Assembly: GCF_003850565.1 (NCBI RefSeq)
Contig: NZ_CP027706.1
Coordinates: 3,348,001 to 3,412,000, forward strand
Length of the DNA stretch: 64,000 nt
Reading direction: 5' to 3'
From: Pseudomonas sessilinigenes
GTDB taxonomy: Bacteria; Pseudomonadota; Gammaproteobacteria; Pseudomonadales; Pseudomonadaceae
The notes under the pieces are model-generated. The model was given only the letters and a program-made list of their open reading frames with translations. It was not told the origin of the DNA and made no database searches. Positions 1-7,947 of the stretch are shown piece by piece. Position 1 is the stretch's first letter, and each line of letters begins with the position of its first letter. The translations under genes and the position numbers were made by a program.

Positions 1-44
1 CTAATGCGCTGAATCAGCTGTTCGGCGAGGGTGTTCTCAGCTTC
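1..44 (+). repeat. 44-bp perfect repeat, left copy (inverted partner at 24580-24623)
   Basis: These 44 bases are found again, exactly and in reverse complement, at 24580-24623. The match stops at base 45, and its left limit cannot be seen because the window starts here. Each copy reads in the same sense toward the gene that follows it: here the broken gene starting at 115, there the first gene of the conjugation operon. A shared leader, promoter or operator therefore explains the pair as well as a recombination site does. The repeat holds a small palindrome (gctga-a-tcagc). No promoter hexamers stand out. Confidence 0.9.
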
Positions 45-114
45 ACCGCCCAGCCCAGCACCTGCTGGGCAGCTGCAGATGAATTCCCCCCTCTCAATAG
101 AAGGATCCCGCACC

Positions 115-641
115 ATGCGCGACTTCCTGAACAAGCCTGCCACCTACGACAGCCAAACCGTGATCCAGGCGGCCCGTCGCGAGATTGACCGGCGGGCCTG
201 GACCCGCAGCGAGGGCACGACCTCGCCCAACACCTGCGTGCGGCGCGTGACGAGCTGACCGCGTACCTGGCCAATCTCGACAAGCGCAACCAGATCAGCG
301 GCGCTGTATTCAGCTACCTGAGCAGCGCGGTAGCCGTGGAACTGGAGTACGTGCAGAAAGCGGCCGAAGCGGCCGATGCCGACGGCGTGTCGACGCGCCA
401 TCAGCCCCGCCCTGGGCTGGGTCTGGAGCGGGCGGTGGGCATTGATATTGATCCGGGTTGCGTGGAGCTGGTGCAGCGCTTTCAAACCATCGACCGCCAG
501 GTGCATGACCTGGTGTTTGGTCCGTCTGGCTACGATCACTCGGTGCTGGAGGCGCTGGAAACTGAGCTCGCTAATGTGGTTAATCAGGTGATGTTTCAAC
601 TGAGTGTGGCGCTGCGCGGGTGCGGCTACCTGCACGACTGA
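115..641 (+). pseudogene. Hypothetical protein, broken by a one-base frameshift
   Basis: A reading frame opens at ATG 115 behind a good ribosome site (agaagga) and runs MRDFLNKPATYDSQTV... to about base 212. It then continues naturally only in another frame (GHDLAQHLRAARDELTAYL...) to the stop at 641. Restoring one g in the g-run near 211-215 joins both halves into a protein of about 175 residues. The second half is rich in helix-forming residues (EYVQKAAEAADAD; LEALETELANVVNQV). I do not recognise the family. Either the gene is inactivated or this is a sequencing error. The left 44-bp repeat lies 70 bp upstream. Confidence 0.6.
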
Positions 642-665
642 AAAGCCCCCGCCACCGACACGGCG

Positions 666-713
666 CACAACATTTAGTACCTATGAGCAGCTGATTGAAC
701 AGAACATCTTGTG
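666..713 (+). promoter_or_regulatory. Leader repeat with half-sites cacaacat and atcttgtg
   Basis: cacaacat (666-673) and atcttgtg (706-713) flank a cagctgatt core just upstream of the gene at 730. The same two half-sites and core occur in swapped order at 1296-1331, upstream of the gene at 1353. Sharing between two adjacent gene leaders suggests a common operator or RNA leader. Function unknown. Confidence 0.4.
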
Positions 714-729
714 TTTAAAGGGAGAGTTT

Positions 730-1227
730 ATGCCTAGAACGATGACTATGGTCATGACCAAGACCAACAACGGCGACGGCAATTTGCCAGGGCGATTCGT
801 GCCTGGGGCCGGCGCCGGTCGAGGATGGTTTCAGCTCAAGCCTTGTGGGGCTGGCTATCCAGCGCACGATATTTTGTCCCACTCGCTTTGGATGTGGGAC
901 CGAGACAGCATGCTCATGGACTATGACGCTGAAATCGGCAGTGGCCGATTTGTGATTGTGGACGGTAATGCCCCAGCACCTGGAACAGAGATCGAGCTGG
1001 AGGACACCATCACTCCCTGCGAGGGGGCATCGCTGACGCTGACACTAGGTGCTGAAGGGATTGCCGCTCTCCAAAGCTACGCTCAGGCCCGTGAACAGCT
1101 AAAGGCCACCGGACCCAGCAACCTACAAGAATGGTCCCGCTGCCTTGAGCACTCTCAGCGAGAAGGCGCGCAGCTTGCTGCATGGGTACTCAAGGCATCG
1201 CAGATGACCCAAAGCCCACATGTCTAG
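730..1227 (+). CDS. Hypothetical protein, 165 aa
   Basis: The start at ATG 730 is chosen because of the strong ribosome site agggagag just before it; an upstream extension of the frame overlaps the previous gene and lacks such a site. The product has no signal peptide or membrane segment. Its N-terminal half is rich in Gly and aromatic residues (GAGAGRGWFQL, SHSLWMWDRDS). Its C-terminal half looks helical (AALQSYAQAREQL, LEHSQREGAQLAAWVLKA). I do not recognise the family. It sits between two small accessory genes on the same strand and shares a leader repeat with the next one. A hairpin (cccagc / gctggg, 1261-1278) follows the stop. Confidence 0.65.
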   Translation: MPRTMTMVMTKTNNGDGNLPGRFVPGAGAGRGWFQLKPCGAGYPAHDILSHSLWMWDRDSMLMDYDAEIGSGRFVIVDGNAPAPGTEIELEDTITPCEGASLTLTLGAEGIAALQSYAQAREQLKATGPSNLQEWSRCLEHSQREGAQLAAWVLKASQMTQSPHV

Positions 1228-1295
1228 GAAATCGTTTCTCGCATGCGAGAGATGCCCAAGCCCAGCCCCTGCGCTGGGCCGAGGTAGTAGACCCC

Positions 1296-1331
1296 ATCTT
1301 GTGTCGCTGACCAGCTGATCAAACACAACAT
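1296..1331 (+). promoter_or_regulatory. Leader repeat, second copy, half-sites swapped
   Basis: atcttgtg (1296-1303) and cacaacat (1324-1331) flank ccagctgatc. They can pair as an imperfect stem (catcttgtgt with acacaacatg, 9 of 10). The element lies 22 bp before the GTG start at 1353 and mirrors the one at 666-713. Confidence 0.4.
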
Positions 1332-1352
1332 GTAGTGGTAGAGGGTTGAACC

Positions 1353-1823
1353 GTGAGTAAGAACAAATGCAGCGTAATCTTGCTAACCGGTCGCACAGGG
1401 GTTGGGAAGTCCACTCTTCTTGATCGGTTTGTGAAAAAGCACAAGGGTTCCGTACAGCTCTTTCGGCCCGTGAACCTCAGCGGTGATGTGTTCGACCTGT
1501 CTGCTGTTGACTGGGCGAACCATGCTGCCGTTGTAGTTGATGAGGTCGGTAACTGGGATCGAGCTTCGATCTGTTCCGCAATTCAAGCCCTTGAGGCCGA
1601 GTCGTTTACGAACGGGAAAAAGCTGGTTCTGGTCAGCATGTTTCCTGCAGACATGGATCATTACGGTATCGGCTTAGCTCGCAAGCACTTGGTTTCCGAG
1701 TTGGGAAAACCCAATAACGTTTCCAGCTTGCCATTCAGCTTCGACGGCACCCACGTTCAGTTCAAAGATGATGCTTGCACAGAACAGTTTTCGACAGGCA
1801 TCGCCGCCAAGGTCGCAAGTTAA
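1353..1823 (+). CDS. Small P-loop NTPase, function unknown
   Basis: A 156-residue protein with a clear Walker A motif, GRTGVGKST, at about residues 13-21. A hydrophobic strand ending in acidic residues, AAVVVDEVGNWD (about 58-69), fits Walker B. A second strand, KLVLVSMFPAD, follows. The start is GTG 1353, with gagggttg upstream. This is a minimal ATP- or GTP-binding domain without an obvious partner domain, so the substrate cannot be named. The overall shape recalls small DNA-processing or packaging ATPases, but I would not assign a role. It belongs to the same plus-strand run of accessory genes as 730-1227. Confidence 0.7.
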   Translation: MSKNKCSVILLTGRTGVGKSTLLDRFVKKHKGSVQLFRPVNLSGDVFDLSAVDWANHAAVVVDEVGNWDRASICSAIQALEAESFTNGKKLVLVSMFPADMDHYGIGLARKHLVSELGKPNNVSSLPFSFDGTHVQFKDDACTEQFSTGIAAKVAS

Positions 1824-1861
1824 GGGAATTCGCCCAGGTACACCCAATAACGGAATTCGTG

Positions 1862-2044
1862 ATGGCAAAAGCACTGATGTATCTGATGTTCGGCTGTGTC
1901 GTCCTGGCCCTTGCACTTGGGGTTATGCACCTTTTCGGCCTCAGCCTTGACCTGCCACTTGGTGCAAATGGCGCCGTTTACCTCGGTGTTGTGTTGGGTA
2001 GTGCCCTGTCACTTCATCGAATCTGCGAAAGCCCGAACAAGTAG
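1862..2044 (+). CDS. Small membrane protein, 60 aa
   Basis: ATG 1862 opens a 60-residue frame with two hydrophobic stretches (MYLMFGCVVLALALGVMHL, then GAVYLGVVLGSALSLHRI). This suggests two membrane helices with a short polar C-terminus (CESPNK). The frame can be extended upstream into the previous gene, but that extension lacks a ribosome site. The site for ATG 1862 is itself weak (cggaattcg). It probably forms a unit with the P-loop gene before it. No family recognised. Confidence 0.5.
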   Translation: MAKALMYLMFGCVVLALALGVMHLFGLSLDLPLGANGAVYLGVVLGSALSLHRICESPNK

Positions 2045-2064
2045 GAGTTCGCCGCCGATCAAAA

Positions 2065-2081
2065 GCCCGCCATGCGCGGGC
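2065..2081 (+). terminator. GC-rich hairpin after the accessory genes
   Basis: gcccgc (2065-2070) pairs with gcgggc (2076-2081) around a 5-base loop, 20 bp after the stop of the membrane-protein gene. There is no U-run after it, so it is only a possible terminator. It separates the plus-strand genes from the convergent toxin gene. Confidence 0.4.
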
Positions 2082-2170
2082 CTTGTCGGTAGGAACAGGC
2101 CGCTTTGGCCTACAGGATCGAGCAGGAAAAAATTATAAACAACCTCAAAACACACTCGCCCAGCTCGATT

Positions 2171-2536
2171 TTAGGGCTTCTGCAGGTAGCCCAAGTGTCG
2201 TGTGAGCTCCATTGCGTCATGCAAGACTCTCACGACCTCAACGACCTGATCCTCATTGGAGCGGTAGAACACGATGTGCCTGGGCCTTACCACTCGGCCT
2301 TCGGTATTCTCCGATCGGCAGAAGAACAGGTGCAGGCTTCGCAGGCCTGGCGAGATCTCCTCGCGAGTGACGCTGCCCAACCTCTCAGGCTCCTCTCCAA
2401 GGGATCGAAAAGTGTTCTGCAGGAGACTCTGGTACCGACGACGGGCACCCTCGCCAAACCTCACTTCTGTGTACCGTAGGATGTCTATGACGTCAGTTCG
2501 GGCCTGCTTCGAAATGTGTACCTGGAGCTGGCTCAT
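2171..2536 (-). CDS. parE: ParE/RelE-superfamily toxin
   Basis: The 121-residue product has the layout of ParE toxins: an N-terminal helical part (VHISKQARTDVIDILRYTEVRFGEGAR), a helix with LGEEPERLGS, and C-terminal strands ending RPRHIVFYRSNEDQVVEVVRVLHDAMEL, the core signature of the family. Known ParE toxins poison DNA gyrase, while RelE relatives cleave mRNA; sequence alone does not decide which applies. It overlaps the upstream antitoxin gene by 4 bp (ATGA), the usual antitoxin-first translational coupling. It probably stabilises the element by killing cells that lose it. Confidence 0.88.
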   Translation of the reverse strand: MSQLQVHISKQARTDVIDILRYTEVRFGEGARRRYQSLLQNTFRSLGEEPERLGSVTREEISPGLRSLHLFFCRSENTEGRVVRPRHIVFYRSNEDQVVEVVRVLHDAMELTRHLGYLQKP

Positions 2537-2811
2537 TCTTTTTCGCTTGCCAGCTGGCCCAGGTTCTCGAAGTAAGCCTCCAGATCCTCAACAGCTACAG
2601 CATCAAACTGCCCAGACTCAAGCTCCATGATGCCGATCGATGTAGCGTTGCGCAGGGCTTCGAGCCTGGCGGACTCCGATGCTTCATGCTCGAGCAGCAT
2701 TCGAAGGCCGGCGCGCACGACCTCGCTGAAGTTCTGGTAGCGGCCATCCCTTACCAGCTGGTCGATTGACTGTTCCATGGGGTTGGGGACTATGACGTTG
2801 TGTGTGGCCAT
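2533..2811 (-). CDS. parD: ParD-family antitoxin
   Basis: A 92-residue protein with an N-terminal ribbon-helix-helix pattern (HNVIVPNPMEQSIDQLVRDG) and the family signature YQNFSEVVRAGLRMLLEHEA at about residues 26-45. An acidic C-terminal tail (VAVEDLEAYFENLGQLASEKE) would wrap the toxin. Known ParD proteins dimerise, bind their own promoter and neutralise the gyrase toxin. Here it is the first gene of a two-gene operon, with the toxin start inside its last codons. A palindrome 25 bp upstream (2836-2854) is the likely autoregulatory operator. Confidence 0.88.
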   Translation of the reverse strand: MATHNVIVPNPMEQSIDQLVRDGRYQNFSEVVRAGLRMLLEHEASESARLEALRNATSIGIMELESGQFDAVAVEDLEAYFENLGQLASEKE

Positions 2812-2835
2812 GAGAGTGTCCTACGTGATGGGTGG

Positions 2836-2854
2836 CATGGCATTTTACGCCATG
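2836..2854. promoter_or_regulatory. Palindrome upstream of the ParDE pair, likely operator
   Basis: catggc (2836-2841) and gccatg (2849-2854) form a perfect dyad around a 7-base AT-rich centre, between the divergent antitoxin gene and the gene at 2926. The position and form fit an operator bound by the ribbon-helix-helix antitoxin. Confidence 0.55.
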
Positions 2855-2925
2855 TCCCTTGCTAAAACATCAAAGGTGTCGTATACCTGAAAATATGGTG
2901 TTCTTACGGACTCGAGACATAGATC

Positions 2926-3276
2926 ATGACAGCAGCAGCCACTACAACCTTTGCTCATCGCCTCGGTAGCGCACTGGGGACTGCGGCACGATTCTGTCTG
3001 CATGATCGCAACCCAATGGTCCGTTGGATCAAGCGCGCAATCGTTCTTGTAGTCTTGGGCGCTGTCCTGGTGAACTCATTCAGTTGGATCCTTTCTGCTC
3101 TTCTGACGACAATCTCTTTGGGCATCGGTCTGTACGCTTTTTCGAAGATTGATACCGATAACGTGGATTTCTTTAAAGAAGATAAAGCTACTTCTGAGAG
3201 TGAAGATCAGCAATATAGAGCGCCTTTTTACGGTGAATATGAGCACCCTGATTACTACTTATATTTCAATGATTGA
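2926..3276 (+). CDS. Small membrane protein, possibly DUF3742-like
   Basis: A 116-residue protein. After a polar start (about 1-33, with HRLGSALGTAARFCLHDRNPMVRWIKR), residues about 34-70 are hydrophobic (AIVLVVLGAVLVNSF... ILSALLTTISLGIGLYAF), giving one or two membrane helices. The tail is acidic and Tyr-rich (GEYEHPDYYLYFND). This layout, and the place just beyond the end of the conjugation operon, resemble the DUF3742 proteins of this element family, but the match is from memory and loose. It converges on the TraG-like gene and shares its terminator. Confidence 0.6.
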   Translation: MTAAATTTFAHRLGSALGTAARFCLHDRNPMVRWIKRAIVLVVLGAVLVNSFSWILSALLTTISLGIGLYAFSKIDTDNVDFFKEDKATSESEDQQYRAPFYGEYEHPDYYLYFND

Positions 3277-3293
3277 GTTTTCCTCAAAATAAT

Positions 3294-3318
3294 AAAGGCC
3301 AGCTATCTGCTGGCCTTT
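3294..3318. terminator. Bidirectional terminator between convergent genes
   Basis: aaaggccagc (3294-3303) and gctggccttt (3309-3318) form a perfect 10-bp stem with a 5-base loop, flanked by A-rich and T-rich ends. It lies 17 bp after the stop of the plus-strand gene and 3 bp after that of the minus-strand TraG-like gene, so it can end transcription from both sides. Confidence 0.88.
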
Positions 3319-3321
3319 GAT

Positions 3322-4848
3322 TTATCTTGAAGCGGTTTTTATTGCATCTCCTGCAAGTTTTCCTCCGTCCTTTCCTGCGGCTTGAGCATCTTTGGTTCCA
3401 GCAGAGAGCCCGCCAATGATATTTCCTGTTTTTACCCCTGCCCAAGCTAGAGCTACAACCCAGAACGTCGGCAAGATGATGAACATGGCCCCCATGACGA
3501 AGTTAAGGATTGCATCCTGAGTTGTAGTGTTTAGCCCCATCACCGGGTCAAACGAAAGATGCGGTGAGCCTGAGCCGTAAAGTACATCGATGATGGTGCT
3601 ATCTACCCAACGTGCCAGCTGGAACCAAAAGTCGACAAAAATCAGTGCGAAGAACACCACTGACATGGTCATCGCAACATTCAGTTGGTAGGCACCAATA
3701 ATCAGTACCAGGGGCAGGCAGATCACCATTGCCATCTTGAGGAAGGCCATCACCATCGGCAGCGCCTGACGAACGATATCCATCCCCGGAAAGTACGCCA
3801 GTGAGCCCACCCCAACTCCGAGTGTTCCACCGGCGCGAGCTAGCCCATTCCACATTGTCCCGCCGATCTGGCCACCATAGTCGGAGTACACGTCTCCATT
3901 GACCTGGCTGGACGGTGAGACGACCTGTCGAATCATCGAGTCCGTGACTTCGTCTTTAGACAGCCATTTCGCCCAGCCAAGAAACTTGTTCATCAGGGTG
4001 GGATCGACCTGCGCCTGCAGGCGATCTCGTAGCCCAATACTGCCGTCCGACCACCATTGCTTGCATGTCGGATAGCCTCCACCTCCGGTGACCTGGGGCA
4101 GCCCATCGTCTCGTTTAGCGTCATATGGCCATGCTGTGCGAGGAGTCTTGGAGTAGTCCGTGTCGTAATAGCCAGATGTGTTCAGCAGGAAGCGTGAACC
4201 GATCCAGTTGAGGTCCTGCAGGGTTTTGGGGTCCTTTGTGATAGAGCCGAGATCCGGCTGACGCATGAAGAGGCGCGCCCGGGAAGGGCCGAAGCAGTCG
4301 TGTGTGAAGTCAGCCACCTCTTGAGCAAGCAAGGGGTTATCAATCCGGATCGCGTCGACGTCCATCCGCATCTGCCTAAGATCGGTACCGCAGGGGATCG
4401 CCGCTACCGCTCCGCTGTTCAGGCCCTTGCTCAGCGAGTGCATTACAGCCCACCAGATCGGGATCCTTGCGCTCTTGCCGGTCAGCGAACTGAAGGTGGT
4501 ATTCCATCCGGTATCGCTTGGGGCCGGCAGCAGCACTTGGCATTGCTTAGCCCTGGTCTGGTCGAACTGGAGGGTATCGAAGCCCACACTCATCACGGGG
4601 ATGGCGCACAGAGAAACAACCACGTAACCGATGTACAGCTGGGTCTCAATCCTAGCCAGCGACAAGACCCCCTTGTTGCCTTCATCTGCACCTTCCTGGC
4701 GAACCTTGATCCATTCCCTCACGACGATGATCAAGAAGGGGAGAGCGAACAGGCCGGTGTCAGAGATCATGTCCCAGATACCGTTGTTGATCAGCCAGCC
4801 GACAAGTGTCAGGTAGAACTCCAGGTAGTCGTTCGTGTAGAGGGTCAT
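3322..4848 (-). CDS. TraG N-terminal-like conjugation membrane protein
   Basis: This 508-residue protein has hydrophobic segments near the N-terminus (LFALPFLIIVVREW; YIGYVVVSLCAIPVMSVGF), then a long periplasmic-type middle, and a C-terminal cluster of helices (VMAFLKMAMVICLPLVLIIG; MTMSVVFFALIFVDFW; FVMGAMFIILPTFWVVAL). This is the pattern of TraG_N proteins, which act in pilus assembly and mating-pair stabilisation. It is the last gene of the secretion operon and overlaps the preceding 119-aa gene by 4 bp. The tail (GTKDAQAAGKDGGKLAGDA) is small-residue-rich. It is shorter than F-plasmid TraG and lacks the long C-terminal domain, as usual in this element family. Confidence 0.85.
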   Translation of the reverse strand: MTLYTNDYLEFYLTLVGWLINNGIWDMISDTGLFALPFLIIVVREWIKVRQEGADEGNKGVLSLARIETQLYIGYVVVSLCAIPVMSVGFDTLQFDQTRAKQCQVLLPAPSDTGWNTTFSSLTGKSARIPIWWAVMHSLSKGLNSGAVAAIPCGTDLRQMRMDVDAIRIDNPLLAQEVADFTHDCFGPSRARLFMRQPDLGSITKDPKTLQDLNWIGSRFLLNTSGYYDTDYSKTPRTAWPYDAKRDDGLPQVTGGGGYPTCKQWWSDGSIGLRDRLQAQVDPTLMNKFLGWAKWLSKDEVTDSMIRQVVSPSSQVNGDVYSDYGGQIGGTMWNGLARAGGTLGVGVGSLAYFPGMDIVRQALPMVMAFLKMAMVICLPLVLIIGAYQLNVAMTMSVVFFALIFVDFWFQLARWVDSTIIDVLYGSGSPHLSFDPVMGLNTTTQDAILNFVMGAMFIILPTFWVVALAWAGVKTGNIIGGLSAGTKDAQAAGKDGGKLAGDAIKTASR

Positions 4849-5204
4849 AGAACTTCCTCCCAGGGGATCGGCGCCTTACTGACCTCTAGCACCAGGAACA
4901 ACATGAGAACGAGCCCTTCGACTCGTATGAGGCGTTTTTGGGCTTGAGCAGAGGGTGGGAGTAGCTGTCGCTTCAAACGCAGCCAGACGAAGACGATGAG
5001 GCTGTAGAGGAACAGCCTCCACAGCGCCATTGTGAGGTAGTTATTGCTTCGCCATGTCGACCAGGTCTCCATGGCACCTAGATTGTTGAGTGCAATCAGG
5101 CTGATCACAACGCACACAATCATTAAAAACACACACAGGGCTAGGCCACCCGCCAGGCGCCTGAGTACCGTGGGCTTCTTCGCGAGGTCCTCTGGCAGGC
5201 TCAT
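4845..5204 (-). CDS. Three-helix membrane protein of the conjugation operon
   Basis: A 119-residue protein with three hydrophobic stretches: LAGGLALCVFLMIVCVVISLIAL, ALWRLFLYSLIVFVWL and VEGLVLMLFLVLEV, separated by short polar loops. I know proteins of this size and shape at this operon position in related elements, only as uncharacterised conjugation proteins. It starts 3 bp after the stop of the PFL_4711-type gene and overlaps the TraG-like gene by 4 bp, so it is translationally coupled and probably acts in the inner membrane with them. Confidence 0.75.
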   Translation of the reverse strand: MSLPEDLAKKPTVLRRLAGGLALCVFLMIVCVVISLIALNNLGAMETWSTWRSNNYLTMALWRLFLYSLIVFVWLRLKRQLLPPSAQAQKRLIRVEGLVLMLFLVLEVSKAPIPWEEVL

Positions 5205-5207
5205 GAG

Positions 5208-6563
5208 TTACTCCCTGCCTGCAGGTTTCTGCAGCTGTTGCAGACGATCGCTTTCGGGAGCAGCTTGGTAGATCGTCCGAGAGTTCTCAGCGCGAGTCTT
5301 GCCGCGCTCAATGATCGCCATCGGTGAGTTGTTCGCCAGGTCGCGCCGAAGATCCAGCTCCATCTTGAGATTGTCGATTTCCTTCTGCAGAACCTCGGAT
5401 TGGGTAGTTGTCTGTTCCACGGCCAGATTGTTCGCGGCGACGTTCGATTCTCGAGATCCTGTTATCAGCATGCGATTCAACATCAGCGCTTTGCCGAGAA
5501 TGTCCGAGAGCGCCACTTCGGATGCCAAACGCTGTGCCAGCACTGCTTGATCGCGCTCATCCCTCAGTGCGTTGATCACACCGCGGGTAATTGGCAGAGA
5601 GTCGCTACTGGCCTCTCTTAGTTTTTCTGATGTGATGTGCGTACCAGGTTTCAGCAGATCCTGGATGGCTGTCAGTTTTTTATCGTAGGTTTCCTGGATC
5701 AGTGGCGTGAGCCCCACGCCGGGCGTCGAGGCACTGGAGCAGCCTTCGCAGGTTTTGATTTCTTGCTCGCCCAGGACCCGGTTCGCAAACTGCGCGGCTT
5801 CGGTAGGAGACTCCCAGTAACCACACACCAGGCCGTTCGAGCAGTTCGATTGTTGAACGCGGGAGGTCTCAGTAGCCGAGCGGCCATTGAGTAGGTTGTA
5901 GCCGGCTTTGACGACGTCGCTCACAACCTTGATGGGTTTTTGTCCTGAGCCGCCTGCTTGCTCACCTCCTACCCATGTAACCCCGGAGTTACCTGGGCCG
6001 TTTTCAACTTTGTCCACCACGGCAACAGCGTCATTCCCCGAGGACAAGGCCTGTCCCATTTTTTGTCCTTCTGCGACCTTCCCCCAGCCGGCCTGGCCAC
6101 CCGCGATGTCGGCCATGCGCTCGGCCATTGCCCTGCAGGTACCCTTCGATCGATCGTAATCGAGGCGCGCCTGCAGGATGCCGTTAGTCAGCAGGTTGTA
6201 CAGTGCGGGGTTTGCTCTTTGCAGAATCAATGCCGGCAGCGACATCACCGCGCCTGTAGCACTCTGGATGACGTTGCTCATGATGTTTTGAAAGCCCTGC
6301 GTGGCGCCGTTTAGCTGGTTCTCCAGGGTATGGCTCAAGTCCATGTTTCCGCAGATCAGGTTGTTCTGCCATCCAGCTCCGACGGTGATGCTTTCCATCT
6401 GCCCGGCGCTACCCATGCTCACAGCACTGCCCCCGCCGATGCTGTACAGCACGTCGTCGCCAATCACGCTGCCCTGAGACTCAACCTTGATTGGGTCAGC
6501 CGCAAAAGCCACGGTACCGCTCAAGCTGATGGCTAATCCGATAGCCTGGGTCATCTTCTTCAT
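5208..6563 (-). CDS. Conjugation protein, PFL_4711 (TIGR03755) family
   Basis: A 451-residue exported protein with a signal peptide (MKKMTQAIGLAISLSGTVAFAA, cleavage near residue 22). The mature part has a Cys pattern including CEGCSS and SNCSNGLVCGYW, which fits a disulfide-bonded periplasmic protein. The C-terminus is rich in charged helix (EVLQKEIDNLKMELDLRRDLANN). It matches the TIGR03755 integrating-conjugative-element family by sequence feel and by operon position, just after the TraU-like gene. Those proteins are thought to act in pilus or mating-channel assembly together with TraU and TraG; the exact role is unknown. Confidence 0.85.
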   Translation of the reverse strand: MKKMTQAIGLAISLSGTVAFAADPIKVESQGSVIGDDVLYSIGGGSAVSMGSAGQMESITVGAGWQNNLICGNMDLSHTLENQLNGATQGFQNIMSNVIQSATGAVMSLPALILQRANPALYNLLTNGILQARLDYDRSKGTCRAMAERMADIAGGQAGWGKVAEGQKMGQALSSGNDAVAVVDKVENGPGNSGVTWVGGEQAGGSGQKPIKVVSDVVKAGYNLLNGRSATETSRVQQSNCSNGLVCGYWESPTEAAQFANRVLGEQEIKTCEGCSSASTPGVGLTPLIQETYDKKLTAIQDLLKPGTHITSEKLREASSDSLPITRGVINALRDERDQAVLAQRLASEVALSDILGKALMLNRMLITGSRESNVAANNLAVEQTTTQSEVLQKEIDNLKMELDLRRDLANNSPMAIIERGKTRAENSRTIYQAAPESDRLQQLQKPAGRE

Positions 6564-6583
6564 TCTTCACGTCCGTCGCTGAG

Positions 6584-7522
6584 TTATTGAAAGTCGGTGC
6601 TGCCGAGGAAAATTTGCCCGCGCCGTTGGCAGCACGAGTAGGGGCGCCAGAGAGCCCAGGCATAAGCGCCATTGGCCGCTTCCATATCTGTGCCTATTCC
6701 CCACCCGCTGGTAGGAAATGTTGCGCAGGTAAGGCTCAGGGAAGGCGTGAGTTGCTGCCACTTCCCGGTCGAGTAGTCGTCCTCGAGGAGTTCGCCGGCG
6801 GGCCAGTAGCCAGGCATTGGAAAGGTCCGCATTGGCACGTAGACGTGCGGTTGGCCCACACGTGTTGTGATATCGCCGGCACGTTGAGCGATCACCGCTG
6901 CTGCTTTGAAGTCGTCACTCTGGTGAATGAATCCGCTGCGCGGGTAGATGCTTCCCCACATGTTCGCGGACAGGAGGCCGCCAACCTCCCTCAGACCAGG
7001 TATCAGGGCCTCTGGATAGACGACCTCGGGGAGCCCATGGCGCCATGCAAGGGTGTCGAGGGTACTGAGCATGTATGGAACGAAGGGGAGGGTGGCACCT
7101 GGGCATGCGTAGCCCGAAGCGGCGGCAAACTTGCTGAAAACAGCCCCACCTGGGTGCCCGATTACGTCAGCGTTTTTGAACTTCGAGATGTTGTTTTCGG
7201 CGTTGTGGTTCGTTGTTCCGTTGTTCCCGGCTTGCGCTGTGGGATTCGGCATGCCCATTGGGCTGACTTCCACCCATGGGTTTTCGCCGGTATTGGCGTA
7301 GGCCGACACAACGGCGTCGGGCACGTAGTGACGGACCTTGACCGAGGTCTTGACCTTGCAACCGAAGGGCGTACACAGCAGCCAGTAGCAGATCCCTACA
7401 ACCCGATAATCCAGGCAGGTCGGGGAGGCAGTAGACGCCACGATTGCCGCCGTGTTGATCGCGGCCGATGCTGAAAATGAAGTGAGCGCAGTCAGCGCAA
7501 ATGCCAACGTGCGAGATCTCAT
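6584..7522 (-). CDS. TraU-like conjugation protein, PFL_4710 (TIGR03756) family
   Basis: A 312-residue exported protein with signal peptide MRSRTLAFALTALTSFSASA. It is followed by the Cys-rich block CLDYRVVGICYWLLCTPFGC and the basic strand KVKTSVKVRHYVPDAVVSAY, both hallmarks of the TraU-like family. F-plasmid TraU is periplasmic, needs disulfide formation, and works in mating-pair formation. The DsbA-like thioredoxin encoded upstream in this operon is a plausible helper for its many cysteines. It overlaps the 142-aa gene before it by 4 bp. Confidence 0.88.
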   Translation of the reverse strand: MRSRTLAFALTALTSFSASAAINTAAIVASTASPTCLDYRVVGICYWLLCTPFGCKVKTSVKVRHYVPDAVVSAYANTGENPWVEVSPMGMPNPTAQAGNNGTTNHNAENNISKFKNADVIGHPGGAVFSKFAAASGYACPGATLPFVPYMLSTLDTLAWRHGLPEVVYPEALIPGLREVGGLLSANMWGSIYPRSGFIHQSDDFKAAAVIAQRAGDITTRVGQPHVYVPMRTFPMPGYWPAGELLEDDYSTGKWQQLTPSLSLTCATFPTSGWGIGTDMEAANGAYAWALWRPYSCCQRRGQIFLGSTDFQ

Positions 7523-7947
7523 TGCTGCCTCCTTGAGCGCTCGATAACTTTCAAGGCAACTGCAACGTCAGGTTGGCCGTAGACAACGTACTTTCGGTCG
7601 ACTACTACAGCCGGGATCTTCTCAATGCCGGCACTCCAGGCATCAGTCAGCCCCTGCTGCGCTTTGGCCAACTCCCCGATTAGGCGGATGCCCTCTGCGC
7701 TCTTCATCATTCGTTGAGCAGCGATTGTGGCCTGCTGGGGATTGGGGGGAAGGTTACGTGATAGCTGGTTTTCCAGGCGCTCCTGGTCATCCAGCAAAAT
7801 GACGCGAACCTGAACGCCTGCAGGAATCACCAGTGGATGCATGGAGTCGGTGACTGCCCATGCCTCAGCGTGAGCGTTTCCGAGTGCTAGTGAACCTAAG
7901 ATGATGGTGGCGGCTTGCAGCCTGGCCAGAAGTGGGACGTTGAGCAT
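7519..7947 (-). CDS. Thioredoxin-fold-like TrbC/TraW-type protein, PFL_4709 (TIGR03757) family
   Basis: A 142-residue protein with a cleavable signal (MLNVPLLARLQAATIILGSLALGNAHA). The remainder ends with the strand-turn KIPAVVVDRKYVVYGQPDVAVALKVIE, typical of TrbC_Ftype proteins, which have a degenerate thioredoxin fold without a CxxC pair. The F-type relatives bind TraU and TraW in the periplasm during pilus assembly. It overlaps the TraU-like gene by 4 bp. A 214-bp gap separates it from the upstream DsbA-like gene, so it may begin a sub-operon. Confidence 0.82.
   Translation of the reverse strand: MLNVPLLARLQAATIILGSLALGNAHAEAWAVTDSMHPLVIPAGVQVRVILLDDQERLENQLSRNLPPNPQQATIAAQRMMKSAEGIRLIGELAKAQQGLTDAWSAGIEKIPAVVVDRKYVVYGQPDVAVALKVIERSRRQQ

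Noticed and set aside
1353..1823. Zot-like or packaging ATPase assignment for the P-loop protein
   Set aside because: Only Walker A and a possible Walker B are visible; no further motifs justify a functional name.
4300..4947. A 215-codon plus-strand frame opposite the TraG-like gene
   Set aside because: Antisense shadow of a well-supported membrane protein gene; composition (His, Arg, Gln-rich) is typical of such shadows.
6587..7474. A 295-codon open frame on the plus strand opposite the TraU-like gene
   Set aside because: It is antisense to a gene with a signal peptide and clear family motifs, has no ribosome site, and its translation shows no recognisable pattern. High GC makes such long antisense frames common.
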